Shown piece after piece: positions 45,038 through 56,369 of a stretch of DNA of 64,000 nt. The position numbers and the translations under genes are program-made. Position 1 is the stretch's first letter. Each line of letters starts with the position of its first letter. The stretch comes from Diphasiastrum complanatum (lineage: Eukaryota; Streptophyta; Lycopodiopsida; Lycopodiales; Lycopodiaceae), in the NCBI GenBank assembly GCA_029204225.1, contig CM055092.1, forward strand, positions 78,250,027-78,314,026, given 5' to 3'. The notes under the pieces are model-generated. The model searched no databases. It worked only from the letters and a program-made list of their open reading frames with translations, and had not been told where the DNA came from.

Positions 45038-47392
45038 TTTAAAGGTGAAGCTCCTCAGAAACGCCCTTCACTCATACAGCCCTTAAAACCGGATGATTTT
45101 GAGAAAGCCAAACAAGAACGTTTGTGCTTTGTGTGTATGGGCAAGGGAGACACAGTCAGACAGTGTTCCAAGGGTAAAAAAGATAAGAAAGATAAAAAAC
45201 AAGTTCATCTTGTTCAGACTGTATGTTTCCCCAGTGACTCGGCAGCTTCCGAGATCAAAGTGTATCATGAAGATCATGAACACTATTGCCAGCTGACCTC
45301 TGCAATGCTAGCGAGACCCTTCAGCTTTGGGCCGCATGACCTAGTACGTATGCATGGGAAAGTTGGTAACCAGTCAGTAAGAGTCATGGTTGATGATGGG
45401 GCAACCCATAATTTCATCAACTACACCCTGGTTAAAAAGCTTAAACTACCAGAAGTACCTAGTCAGCATAGGTACATAGTTTCATTAGCGAAGGGTGAAG
45501 ATAAAAAAATATGGGAAACTATGGTAAGTAAGTTAAATCTTGGTATTCAGGGGTACCAAGATGAAATAAACTTTCAGATAATGCACCTGGATCGAACAGA
45601 CATTGTTCTCGGGAGAGATTGGCTCTACAGTTTAGGACCTTCCCTCCACAGAAACTATCAGGAGAACACCCTCAGCTTTCAGCATAAAGGCCGAGAGATC
45701 CAGTTGCATGGGGAGCATGATGTTCCCAACAGCCCTATGGTCTGCAGTTCAGAGCTCTGTCAGCTAATCGGAGACGAAAACCATCAGGTATTCTTATGTG
45801 ACTTTCAGTTTATTCCTAAAGTTTCTATTTCCAGTTCTATTCAGCAGAAAATCAGTAATTTATAAACTTTGTTGTCTAAATTTAAAGATGTTTTTCCTAA
45901 AGATTTACCACATGGTTTACCACCTAGCAGAGAGGTAGATCATGTAATAAACCTAGTACCAGGTACAGCACCTGTTTCTAAACCTCCGTATTGGGTCAGC
46001 CGAACAGAGGATGAAGATATAACTAGGCAGTTAACAGACTATCTTGGGAAAGGCCAAATTCAGACCAGTAGTTCACCATGGGCTTCACTTGTCCTATTGG
46101 TGAAAAAGAAAGAGGGGTCTATGCGTCTTTACGTAGATTACAGAGCCCTCAATAAAGTCACAATTAAGAATAAATACAGTATGCCTCGGGCAGACGAGTT
46201 GTTTGATCAACTCGACGGGGCTAAGTTTTTCAGTAAAATAGACCTCAGATCGGGATATCATCAAGTCCGTATAAAATCGGAAGATGTCTCAAAAACAGCT
46301 TTTAAGACTCGTCATTATAAGTTTAAGGTGATGCCATTTGGGCTCAGAAATGCTCCAGCTACCTTTATGACCTTGACGAACAGTGTCCTCAGACCATACT
46401 TGGGTAAGTTTGTAGTCGTATTTTTAGATGACATCCTCGTTTACAGCAAAACGAGGAAGGAGCATCTAAAACACCTCAGAAAGGTGTTTCGACTGCTCAG
46501 AAAGCATAAGCTCTATGCTAAACAATCCAAATGTGAATTCTTCGTTGAAGAAGTAGCATATTTGGGTCACATTATCTCTTCAGATGGGATTAAGATGGAC
46601 CCAAATAAGGTTAAAGCCATACTCAGTTGGCTGAGACCTCAGAATATTTTGGAGCTTCAGATCTTTCTTGGTCTGGCGGGATATTACAGACGATTTGTCA
46701 AGGAATATGCTCAGATAGCAGTTCCTATGACAAATCTCCTTAAGGGGAAGGGAAAGGAGTTCATTTGGGAGTCCGCACAGCAGGAGAGCTTTGATGCTCT
46801 CAAATTAGCCTTAGCTACAGCACCAGTTTTAAAAGTCGTCGACCCCAATCAGCCATTTGTGGTCGAAACAGATGCTAGCGACTTTGCAGTAGGTGCTGTG
46901 CTAACTCAGAGTGGACGACCAGTTGCGTTCGAGAGTAAAAAACTCGAGCCAGCTCAGACTAGGTACAGTGCCTATGAAAAGGAACTCTTTTCTATAGTCC
47001 ATGCCCTTAAGACTTGGAGGCATTATTTGTATGGTGCCAACTTTGAGGTCCTGACAGACCATGAGAGTCTCAGATACCTTTGCAATCAACCTGAGCTTAG
47101 AGGTCGGAAAGCTCGTTGGGCAGAGTTGATGCAGGAGTTTGACATGTCTATCAGATATAGACGGGGAAAATTCAATACAGTAGTAGATGCCCTTAGCAGA
47201 ATGCCTATGATAAACGAGCTGAGTTTTACTCAGATTCGTAATGAGTTACTCGAGTCCTTGAGAGGGAAATGCCAGCATGATGCATTCTTCTCTACTATCT
47301 GGAACTCAGTCCAGAGCAGACAGTTACAGACTCCAGAACCAGTTCCCGGGGTTGGTGCCAGTTCATCCAAGGATACGACAGCTTCTGTTTGA
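45038..47392 (+). pseudogene. Gypsy copy 2 protease, RT and RNase H
   Basis: One frame with a single stop (TAA 45863-45865, where copy 1 reads GAA). Knuckle remnant; protease VMVDDGATHNFINY (about 45387-45425); [83 protein letters not shown]; RNase [46 protein letters not shown], and TVVDALSRM as the usual end of the domain. It ends [11 protein letters not shown]-stop, overlapping the integrase frame by ~115 nt. Confidence 0.9.
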
Positions 47393-48866
47393 GGATGATG
47401 ATGAGTCCGAGTATATGTCGTCAGATCACGTTGAGGATTCTGAGCCTGTATTACCCAAGCAAACCCCAGTGGTTGAGGGTCAGTTGATGCAAGGATTCAA
47501 ATGGAAACAGTATTCCATTCAGGATGAGTACTTGCTCTATAGAGATAGAGCATGTGTCCCCAATTCAGAGGATTATAGGCAGCAGGTCCTATATGAATGT
47601 CATGACAATCCTAGCGCGGGACACCCAGGCATACAGAAGATCTATGAGCTTCTTCGTAGGCAATTTTTCTGGCCCAGTATGAAAAAGGACGTCCACCAGT
47701 ATGTAACCAGTTGCCAGAAACGTCAAGTAAATAAAGCAGAGCCTTTAAAGGCAAGAGGGTTGTTGCATCCCTTAGAAATACCAGCTGGTAAATGGGAGAA
47801 TATCTCCATGGATTTTATAGTAGGCCTGCCTAAAACCCAAAAGGGTAATGACGCTATATGGGTCACAGTTGACCGTCTGACCAAAATGGCTCATTTCATT
47901 CCGACCAAAACAACCGTTAGAGCTCCAGAGTTAGTGAGGTTGTTTGTAGACGGGCTATTTAAATTGTACGGTCTACCTTCCGGCATAGTCAGCGACCGGG
48001 ACAGCAAGTTTACTGGAAAATTTTGGAGGGCAGTATTCCATCATCTCCATACTAAACTTAACATGAGTACCACCGACCATCCACAGACGGACGGTCAAAC
48101 AGAGAGGGTAAATCAGGTGCTGGAGGATATGCTTCGTGCATACGTCAGCAAGAGGCAGACTAATTGGGAGGAGTATCTCTCAATATTAGAGTTTGCTTAC
48201 TCCAGTACCAAACATTCAGCTACGGGATACAACCCATTTATGCTGATGTACGGTTTTCAGCCGCGCTCACCCACAGTCGTAGGGTTTAAACAAGAAAAAG
48301 TTGAAGCAGCCAGAAACTTTTTAGAGGACCTAAACCAGATGATAGAACATGCTAAGCGTAGCATCAGGCAGTCTCAGGATCGAGCCAGGCATTATGCAGA
48401 TCCACACAGACGGGATGTGCAGTTCTCCGCTGGTGAGAAAGTCTACTTAAGAGTCCCAGTTGACTCTAAAACCCTCAAATCAGGAGTGTGTGCTAAGTTG
48501 TCTCCAAGGTATTGTGGTCCCTTTACCATCAGTAGGAGACTAGGCGAGGTCACCCATGAACTAGAACTCCCACACAACAGTAAGGTTTTTCCAGTCTTTC
48601 ATGTAAGTCAGTTACGAAAAGCCTTAACCAGATCAGACAATCTGGTAGGGGACAGTGTTCTAGTTCTCCCATTGGATCCTCAACAACCTCCACATGAACC
48701 AAAGGAGATTCTTGATAGTAGAGAGACGCAGACTCGTCATACTCTATACCGAGAATATCTGGTTAAGTGAAATGATCAGCCTGTTGAGAATGCCACTTGG
48801 GAAAGAGGTAGCGTCCTTCGCAAGATTTTTCCAGACTTTGTCTTAGAGGACCAAGACGGTTCTTAA
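47277..48866 (+). pseudogene. Gypsy copy 2 integrase with C-terminal chromodomain
   Basis: Open from 47277 to 48770 in the +1 frame relative to RT. Zinc region HDNPSAGHPGIQK...VTSCQKRQ (second Cys replaced by Arg). Core motifs MDFIVGLPK, GIVSDRDSKFTGKFW, TTDHPQTDGQTERVNQ; PRYCGPFTISRRLGEV; chromodomain ILDSRETQTRHTLYREYLVK, then TGA at 48768-48770 where copy 1 has Trp, then NDQPVENATWERGS...VLEDQDGS-stop. Chromodomains in this position are thought to guide insertion to marked chromatin; here a stop cuts it. Confidence 0.9.
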
Positions 48867-48877
48867 GGGGGAGGGAG
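48864..48877 (+). other. Polypurine tract of gypsy copy 2
   Basis: AAGGGGGAGGGAG directly before the 3' LTR; primer for plus-strand DNA synthesis. Confidence 0.85.
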
Positions 48878-49235
48878 TGTTACGAGCTCGTAACCAGTGC
48901 CGAACCCTAGAGAACACAGATAGGTCAGATACCACAGTCAGGGTCGTGTCCAGTGTACATGACCAACAGGGCAAGACAGTGTGAGTAGTGTGCCCCAGCA
49001 CGGTCCATAGCCATGGCGGGCCTAACACAGCCTAGGGACCCTGTCAGCAGGATAGGGCTCCCAGTTGGGTCCCGACGTGCAGTCGGCCACGTCAGTGCCA
49101 CGTGGCCGCCACTTCGCAGTAGCATGCTACCAGTCCTCACACTGGGCTAGGAGGGGCTTACTCTATATCAGGGAGTAGGCAAGGTTGGGTGGATCAGTTA
49201 GTGTTTGCCCTCTTGTGGTGTTAGGATCTATTACA
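48878..49235 (+). mobile_element. 3' LTR of gypsy copy 2
   Basis: Same 358-bp length and termini as the 5' LTR, followed at once by the TTGGG target duplication. Confidence 0.95.
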
Positions 49236-49240
49236 TTGGG

Positions 49241-49758
49241 TCAAGGTTAGAAGTTTTTGAATGCTCTTTGATTTGGAAAGCGGTTAGACGAGCTATGCAG
49301 CGGATTTTTGGCAACAAACGAAATGCATACCGCTTGAATTTCTTTGGTACTCTTTATTGTTACGAAAACTAAATTCTTAATGTTAACTTGATCTCAAATC
49401 TACATATCCTACAGGGGAAGCCTAAATAACTGAGTAATCGAACATGTTGCGCGTACTCTAAATAACTGAGTAATCAACTTCTTGATCAATGCATCGAGCT
49501 ACGAGCATTGTTTAAAGTAAACATTGTATCAAAGCTTAACTATGAGGATGTGTTCTCCAATTTTCTTTATGAATTCAATTTTCGTAACAACAAAGAGGAT
49601 GGTTTTGAGGATAAAAATCAGTACCAAGGAACCGGAAATTAGATGGGACAAAGCTAGAATATGGTTGAAATAAACCCAATAAAACCTTAAGTCACAACAT
49701 AATACATGAACTGACTGGACCAACTATGTACATTAAGCTATTATCCTTAATCTCTTGA
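49241..49758. other. No gene seen
   Basis: Contains a short direct repeat TAACTGAGTAATC (about 49429 and 49463); otherwise featureless. Confidence 0.4.
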
Positions 49759-49990
49759 TTCTTCTCGATCTCAGACCCTTCATAATATCCAGTCATTCTT
49801 CTCGATCTTAGACCCTTCATAATATCCAGTCAGTTGCTTCTCAGCCCGTCATTTGCTAGAACATAACATAATATCCAGTCAGTTGCTTCTTCTGGGGAAG
49901 TAGCACCGCCATAGATGAGCACAAAAACCTTGTCTAGTTGCTTCTTCTGGGGAAGTAGCCCCGCCATAGATGAGCACAGAAAACTTGTCT
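49759..49990. repeat. Nested micro-duplications at the start of the PQQ-gene fragment
   Basis: Two overlapping tandem duplications. A ~48-bp unit (TCTCGATCT-AGACCCTTCATAATATCCAGTCA) occurs at about 49766 and 49798, with further ATAATATCCAGTCAGTTGCTT copies. A ~55-bp exon piece (GTTGCTTCTTCTGGGGAAGTAG...) occurs at about 49880 and 49935. Confidence 0.75.
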
Positions 49991-50930
49991 ACATCGCCAC
50001 AGGAAACAACTACCAAGTCCCAGACAATGTTTCCTCCTGTGAAGAGGAACAAAGAAACGGAAGCAGGCCAATCATTCCTGATCCATATATCAGTCCAAAC
50101 AATCATGCACAGTCAATGCTTGCATTAGAGCTAGGCAATGGAGTGATAAGGTGGGCGGCTGCTCTCGGAGGATTTGATGCTTTCACGTTACATGGCTCAA
50201 CAATCCGTCACTTCCAAACTGTCCACCAAACATAGGCCGGCCCCGATTATGACTTTGGAGAAACACCTATGCTCCTCACTATTCCATCGAAGGCTGTAAA
50301 TAGTATTGCGACAAAAAATTGTGATTTGGTGATGGCAGGCCAGAAGAGTGGTGTGATCTGGGCTTTGGATCGTACAACGGGAAAGATTATTTGGGCTACG
50401 GTTAGTTAGACAAAGCACTTCATCTATCATGATTTTTTAAGATGATAGAAACTTGCAGTCTGTCAATCTCGGCAAATCTTGCTTTCATGCAGGTTGCAGG
50501 TCCAGGAGGTTATTTAGGAGGAGCAACCTGGGGATCAGCGAAGATGGAAAGAGAGTATACACAAATATAGCCAACAGTAACCAGCTTAATTTTACTCTTG
50601 TTCCTTCGAATGCCACAACCATAGCAGGTGGGTGGGTGGCAATGCATGCAACAACTGGAAAGGTGTTGTGGCCTACAGCCAGCCTAAATGGAATGAGCCC
50701 AACCTTTGGGCCTGGCACAATTGCTAACAATGTGCTGTTTGCGGGTTTAAATGATTCACAAGGAACTGTATATGCATTTCATGCAAAGATAAGGAAGGTG
50801 TTATGGAATGCAAACACAGGAGCAGCACTTGAAGGTGGCTTCTCGGTTGCAAATGGTTGTGCTTTTCTTGGCTCAGGATACACACCGACTCCTGCAAGAT
50901 TAGTGTTTGCTTTATGCTTACCTCATGAAA
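49883..50930 (+). pseudogene. Polyvinyl-alcohol-dehydrogenase-like (PQQ-repeat) gene, 3' half, broken
   Basis: Plant members of this family are beta-propeller proteins with PQQ-type repeats; their substrate in plants is not established. Visible segments: GSSPAIDEHRKLVYIATGNN (about 49944-50005), then HAQSMLALELGNGVIRWAAA, DYDFGETPMLLTI, AGQKSGVIWALDRTTG-KIIW, then across an intron (about 50404-50491, donor GTTAGT, acceptor ATGCAG) AGPGGYLGGATWG, GKRVYTNIANSNQ, AGGWVAMHATTGKVLW, TIANNVLFAGLNDSQGTVYA, GGFSVANGCAFLGSGYT, ending LVFALCLP. Breaks: a one-base shift at about 50231 (after NCPPNI) and a one-base deletion in the G run of CCTGGGGAT near 50530. The first half is absent. A retained intron shows it is a DNA-level copy and not a retrocopy. 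Confidence 0.85.
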
Positions 50931-51467
50931 ACCAGCGTGATCGTGCCTATGCAGATCAGGACAAAGAAATAGCAACACCGCCCGCCGCACCACACACGAT
51001 ATACCCCTATCAAAGATCTCTAGCATTCCTGAGCTGCTGCTACCTGGTGGCTCTGGCAGCTTTATTGCCCTCATCTCAATTCCCTCGCATCTCCAATCGC
51101 TCACAAACTAATCAATTAATCAATACTACTTCGTAGCTGCAAAAGCTTCAGCTACTCTTCAATGGTGTCAAAGCTCTGGTACCTGTCACAAGCCACCGAT
51201 CAATCATATGTTTTCCGCTTCGATCGCCTCCCTCTACTATGAACTAATAGAACCAGCGAGTCAGACCAATGTTTTATGCCCAATTTTCCCTGCTAGAAAT
51301 CGTTGAAACAACTCTGAAAAGATGTGTAGATCAGCGCTGGAGGCCCACCTTTCTTCTCCAATCTGTCTCCCACATTTTCTCCCTCAAAAATCCTTCAAAA
51401 ACAAGCAAAATCTGACAATTTCTACACTTTCTCTCTCTAGAACGATGTTCTCTCTCTCTAGAACAAA
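50931..51467. other. No gene seen; probable LTR-element leader
   Basis: After the PQQ fragment. The part from about 51190 resembles a retrotransposon leader region (between an LTR and gag) on the minus strand, because a primer-binding site follows at 51468. TGTCACAAGCCA at about 51184 equals the first 12 bases of the LTR at 51482. Confidence 0.35.
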
Positions 51468-51481
51468 GCTCTGATACCAAT

Positions 51482-51960
51482 TGTCACAAGCCAGTCCCTC
51501 CAAACTCGTGAATCCTAGAAGCCGGTGTGTAGAATGAACCTCCCAACCATAGGCACCCCCTCCTTGAGTCCTTCTACTTGCTATTCCCGTCAACTGGCAC
51601 ATGGCATCCACCTGTGGATGATCAGTCCACTTGGCATGCCTAGCCCCTGTGACCTGTGAATACTGAGAGACTCATAGGGTACCACCCCCGTGCCCCGCCA
51701 AAGACCTGTGACCCTCTTGGTCACCCCGACTACTTGCCGGCTAGCATCTCGTCACTGACGGCTAGGGTCCCGACGTTCAAGACACACCGCATCTCTGACA
51801 ACTTGTCAGGCGGCCACACCGGATCACTACTCGTGACGCACCGGTCCCAACTTGGGACAGATGTCCTCCTCGATCACCGGCCCTTGCCAATACTTGGCCT
51901 CATGCCCTCTGGTGACCGGCCGTGCCAAGGTCATGATAGAGTCGTAACTGGACTCTAACA
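51482..51960 (-). mobile_element. LTR (5', minus strand) with adjacent primer-binding site
   Basis: Plus-strand start TGTCACAAGCC and end CTCTAACA, 479 bp. On its left (51468-51479) is gctctgatacca, the complement of the tRNA-Met primer-binding site, so this is the 5' LTR of a minus-strand element whose body is nearly all lost. Confidence 0.7.
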
Positions 51961-52679
51961 TTTGCTCTCTTTAATTCCTATCACAACTGTCAACGACTTC
52001 AGAGATTCAGACTATATATTATAGCATATTGAAATTAACCAAAGCATAGCAATATGCTGCCATTCAAGCTCATGACTCCTGCTGAAAACCCTTGTGCCTT
52101 CTGTCAGCAAAAGAACAGAGATAACCCAGAAATCAAAAACCTCGAGTGAAAGCTCTTTTATGAGTAGTAGTATTCAAAAGTCAGAGAAGCTTTAAAAAAT
52201 GCATGCTTATTAAGGATAACTGAAAATAGGTTCCCAAGCACTGACCTAAGTGTATGGGGGAGTGAACTTAAAAGGTTAAAGGGGCATGGGACCTGGGGTT
52301 GAAGGTACACACGAAAAGTAAAGAATCTAATTGGAAAACTAACTGGTGTATACCCTGTCACGATGCAGGCATCGATACAATCAACATACTAAGTTCCAGA
52401 TGGATTCTCATTTTATTTAACAATACATCCATCTACATAAGATTGATTCTATATAACCATCCACCAGTTTGAATGTTGATGCTTTGACGTGTAAAGCTGA
52501 AAGTGAAATGGGCTTCAGGTCGTCGATTAGAGAAGAACTAGTAAACTAATTTGCCAAAAAGTTGCACCCGTTTTGAGTAGATTACATAATGAAATCACTA
52601 ATGCTTTTGGAGAAGTCAACTCAAAGTAAGAGAAGAGTCCATGGATCTATATATATGTGATGTACTCTCTTTGAGAATA
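51961..52679. other. No gene seen
   Basis: Unremarkable AT-rich sequence before the inverted 3'-end copy. Confidence 0.4.
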
Positions 52680-53008
52680 TGATGCAGGCTACCATATGAA
52701 ATTTGATGGGCCAGTAGGGGAGGGTTCTTTTTGGCGTGCTTCCTAGACAAAGTCTACTGGTTAAGATACTAAGAAAAACTTGTAGGATAAGGCAGTTAAT
52801 CTGTATTTTATGAGTCTGAGTATTTGGTAACGACTATATGCATTCTTTTATAAGTGCAAGTTGTACTGTATATGGGTATGGCAAATTTTGGCATCACTCA
52901 TAATACACTGACAGTAGTACGGATCTACCATCTTGAAAGTATGTTATCTTGTCGTGAATGCTGTAACGGTTGTCCTTATAAGACAAAGAAACACCTAGCC
53001 TCCTAAGC
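52680..53008 (+). other. Inverted copy of the coiled-coil gene's 3' exon and flank
   Basis: Plus-strand counterpart of 15770-16110. It carries the same acceptor-like GATGCAG and GCTACCATATGA (A-T-I-stop in phase), GGTTCTTT, CTTGTAGGATA, the ACTATATGCATT block, and the end ATAAGACAAAGAAACACCTAGCCTCCTAAGCTTTC at about 52977-53010 (reverse complement of 15769-15803). Homology stops abruptly at 53010. It is the only piece of this family on the plus strand. Confidence 0.75.
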
Positions 53009-53544
53009 TTTCCGGCAGCAGAGGGAACGCGTTCCTAGGCACGTTCCCAGGGGTGGGAAATGCGTTCCCAAGCAGCAAAAGTAAAATCATCTAAAAAAAT
53101 CCTTCTTTTTTTTAAGCTTCTTGGTTTTATGAAGAGTATTACCGGTTTTTTTTTTTTTTTTTTTTTTTTTTAGACTTAAAAAACTTTTTAAAAAAAATAT
53201 GGACCAGGGGTGCGACCGGGGTCCGGACGCTTCCGTTTTTTTTTTTAATTTTTTTTAAGGTTATTTAGTTTAAAAAAAAAAATTGGACGCGTCCAACCCC
53301 ACGTCCGGGGGTCGGATGCGTCCGGGTCAGGACGCCGGACGCGGGCATTCCGGCCCGGACCCTCATGTCTGATATTATAAAAAACCATCAAAAGTATTAA
53401 GATACCCATTTTTGAGAAATACTGTCGGTTCCATTCTTATGCTTTTCCGATTTTACTGAACACTATTTCAAACTTATATTTAATGACGTGACGTTCCCAA
53501 GTTCCCAAGTTCTCAAAAACGTTCCCGTTCCCTGGCAAACTATG
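53009..53544. repeat. Low-complexity insertion with GGAACG and GGACGC palindromes
   Basis: Begins with GGGAACGCGTTCC and ends with GTTCCCAAGTTCCCAAG, ACGTTCCCGTTCCC. Inside are long T and A tracts (53139-53170 and others) and a cluster of GGACGCGTCC, CGGACGC and GGATGCGTCC words at 53220-53345. It separates the inverted 3' end from the Locus I intron sequence that resumes at about 53545. GTTCC/GGAAC words recall the MITE at 18539-18714, but clean inverted ends were not found. Confidence 0.5.
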
Positions 53545-53820
53545 CCCCACAGGCATGTGTACAGAGGCATACCCTTGCAACCACACATCTAGGGACAGGA
53601 GCATTCCTAGCAGCTATACATTCACTCTAACCACTGCGATCGCCCTTAATAAAATGCCCAATCGTTGTTTGACAGTTCAATTATTGGCAGTACAGGGCCT
53701 TCTAGAAGTGGGCTAAGGTCATTAGTAGCTCAGTTCTAGCTAGAAACAGTGTTTTCTAGATTTCAAGCTCATTGCTTGAAAGAACTTGTGTTTTATATAT
53801 TAAAATTGATTCAGCGGTGC

Positions 53821-56369
53821 CTCTTCATTGCACTTTTAACTTCCTTCAAAATAACAATACCAGCACTAGCTTCGTCTCTTGCAGCATCTTTCCATCTGAC
53901 GACTTGAAGTGCTGATATTTGTGTTGAGAGGATCTCAATATGAACAAATAAAAAAACAGGTGGTCACATAGCTACTAAACTTGCAGAGTTTTCCTTATCT
54001 AAATATTTCATCATCTGGTAAAGATGTTTATCCATCAACACCACACATATGTATTTGTCTGTAGAAGTTAGGTTTGATAGAGTACATTGCATGTGAGTAT
54101 GCCTTACATTTTGTTCAAGTTCTTGAACTGATGCAGCTTTCTCAGACAAATCTTTGGCTTGAGTAGTTGATAAGAGCCTCAGCTTATCACCTTCTGATCT
54201 GCACACAAGCCCACCAGACCAAGATATCAAGTACATTAAGACTATGAGGGAATTGGTTTTAAATTCTATTAGATGACCACTCAGTATTAACTGGGTCTGC
54301 CAAATTCTTCACTTCACGATAGGTATTCAGATTAGAAAGCGGCAAAGAATTACGATTCAAAGTCATTAGAAACATAGGACACTAGTTTCCAATCAAAATT
54401 TCCGCAGGAATCTTCTAATTTGAGAAAAATTAGGAGAATTTGAATCTAGCAAAGTATCAAAAGGATACAATTCAGGTAGAACATAGCAAAGATGATGTGT
54501 CTTTAGCACAATTTCCCACACACATTCCCTAGCTTCCAAAAATTGCATTGAATGCTAAGATTGAAAACGTACAAATCGGAAAGATTCAAAAAGATTCTGA
54601 ACCCTTTGGATCGAGATTCATTGTAACTAGGCTTAGAAAGCAAAGAAGAATGAAGTTTTCTAATTTCCCCATACTAACCTTATTTTGGCCAAGGACTTTT
54701 CAAGCTCCAAGACTTTCTGTCTCAGATCATTCACCTCAATATCTAAAGCCGATGCCTGCAAAGGACATAATGGTGGAACACATCAAAGACTTCCACAATC
54801 TGAAAACATAAAGCAATAGTTACTTTGTGAACATGATGTAAAATCCAGAAATTGGTAAATGGTCCACATTCAAATGAATTTGTGACCATAAAGGCTCTAA
54901 ACTGGCACCACTTCAAACTCTAGTTTCAAATTTTAGATCATAAACTCCTGCACAACTCTTTGTCACCACCTTCAATATGAGCATTTACTTGTTGAATTTG
55001 AGTTCTCAAAGAGTAGGGCGGCAAAACAGAACGCGAACAACAGTAACTTTAAAGTTTCATTGATGAAGAAAATTAATTTCTATGGCATGCCTCATCTTTA
55101 CATGAAAAAGTTAACCAAAGGAACCTACAAATTGAATACGCTTCTAAAAAGGGCAGTAACTTCTCTCTCTTTAACTGCTAGTCTTTCCATTTTTCGCTCT
55201 AACTCTTCCCTATCTTTCTGCCTCGTTTCTTCAGTCTCTTGCCAAGATATCGTCAATGCTGCAGCCATATCAGAGATGGACCGCCAAGCTCTTAGACAAG
55301 CTTCATGCATTTTCTCTGTTTCGTGTGCTTGCAATGATGGCATTGAAAAAGTATCTTGTATGTTTCCATCAGAATGCATCACCTGAGAAAATTGAAGAAG
55401 GCTTTCGGAAGCTTTGGAAAGCATCTGAAATTGCTTCACAAACAACTCATTATGCTTTTGTAGCTCAAGTTCTAGCAGTTTCGCCCTGCTTTCAGCATCA
55501 ACCATTCTCTTTGTGGACAAATCAGCATCTTTGGTGATCACATTTAACTTCTTCAACAAATCCCGCTCTATCTCTAAACTTTGGTTATCTTTCTCAGCCG
55601 TTAGCATTTGCCAGCGCTCACATTCATCGCCCTTTTTTCGCATTCCCTCTTTGAGATGGGAAATAGTAGCTTCCAACTCTGACACTTCAATGGCGATTTG
55701 AATATTCCGCTGCTCTATCTGGCTGTGCATGTCATTTCTCCCCTTAAGTGCAGATTCACACTGCCTTAATACCTCACCTACAACCTCCTCTACCCTTTTG
55801 GTGAACCCGTAAGCAATAGCGGTCACTCCTGTGTAATTTGTGGTTGTAGGAAGACCTCCGGAGAAAGCCATAATCCCACTCGCCATGGAGGTAATGTTAT
55901 CTGATGCAGTAACGAGCAAGCGAGTGGCTGCCTCAATTTCTTCCTTCAACGTATCTCGAATTTTAAGAGCCTCCTCTTTTTGCCGCAGGATGTCATCTCT
56001 TTGCAATTGCATCTCATCCCTCTGTTTGAATGCATCATCCCGTGCCTCCACTGCATTAGCAAGCTTACGAGTGACATCATCCTTTACCCTCAGAGCTTCA
56101 TCCTTGTGCCTTAAGGCTTCGTCCCGTTGCCTGATAGCTTGTTGATAAAGCAATTCTAGGCGCGCAAACGAAGATTCTAGCTCTTCTTTAGCTTTCTCAG
56201 CTTCTTTACGAGCCTGCTTTTCAGAATCAAGCTCAGCCAATGCGGCTTTTAACTTCTCTGCAGACCCATTGTCAGTGCTGCCTGACACACACAATAAAAC
56301 TGGTGCAGGTTCAAACTTATGCTCTTTAAAATCACTCAATGTTGTCTCATTATCTGCGTTGATCTCCAT
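53821..56369 (-). CDS. Coiled-coil gene, Locus I: head exon and first C-B-A triplet
   Basis: Exon 1 spans 56369-55140 (410 codons, MEINADNETTLSDFKEHKFE). It has a long charged coil (about residues 40-165; repeated RDEALRHKDEALRVKDDVTR, KQRDEMQLQRDDILRQKEEA), then a conserved-looking block SGGLPTTTNYTGVTAIAYGF-TKRVEEVVGE, QRNIQIAIEVSELEATISHL, then WQMLTAEKDNQSLEIERDLL and a second coil. The donor GTATTC follows LFRS. Exons C10 (54755-54679), B10 (54198-54108) and A10 (53939-53821) continue in phase. The blocks recall the plant family of Arabidopsis At1g24560 (TGNap1, a trans-Golgi/microtubule-associated coiled-coil protein); this is from memory and needs a search. A10 has a one-base loss near its end and a GC donor. 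Unspliced it would stop at once (KSAMKRHR-stop), so a ~510-residue product is possible, or splicing may continue across the transposon block to the array. Confidence 0.75.

Larger units (their letters stand above)
42838..49235 (+). mobile_element. Ty3/gypsy chromodomain element, copy 2, full length
   Basis: Complete element of 6,398 bp with two 358-bp LTRs and a perfect 5-bp target duplication TTGGG (42833-42837 and 49236-49240). Order: LTR, PBS, gag, protease, RT, RNase H, integrase, chromodomain, polypurine tract, LTR. A chromodomain after integrase places it among the chromoviruses. The two LTRs differ at about 12 of 358 positions by my count, so it inserted some time ago. Confidence 0.95.

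Noticed and set aside
50453-51136. Complete 227-codon protein at the PQQ fragment
   Set aside because: Its first part is intron and frameshifted exon, and its last ~65 codons lie beyond the family's usual end; only the middle is real coding debris.
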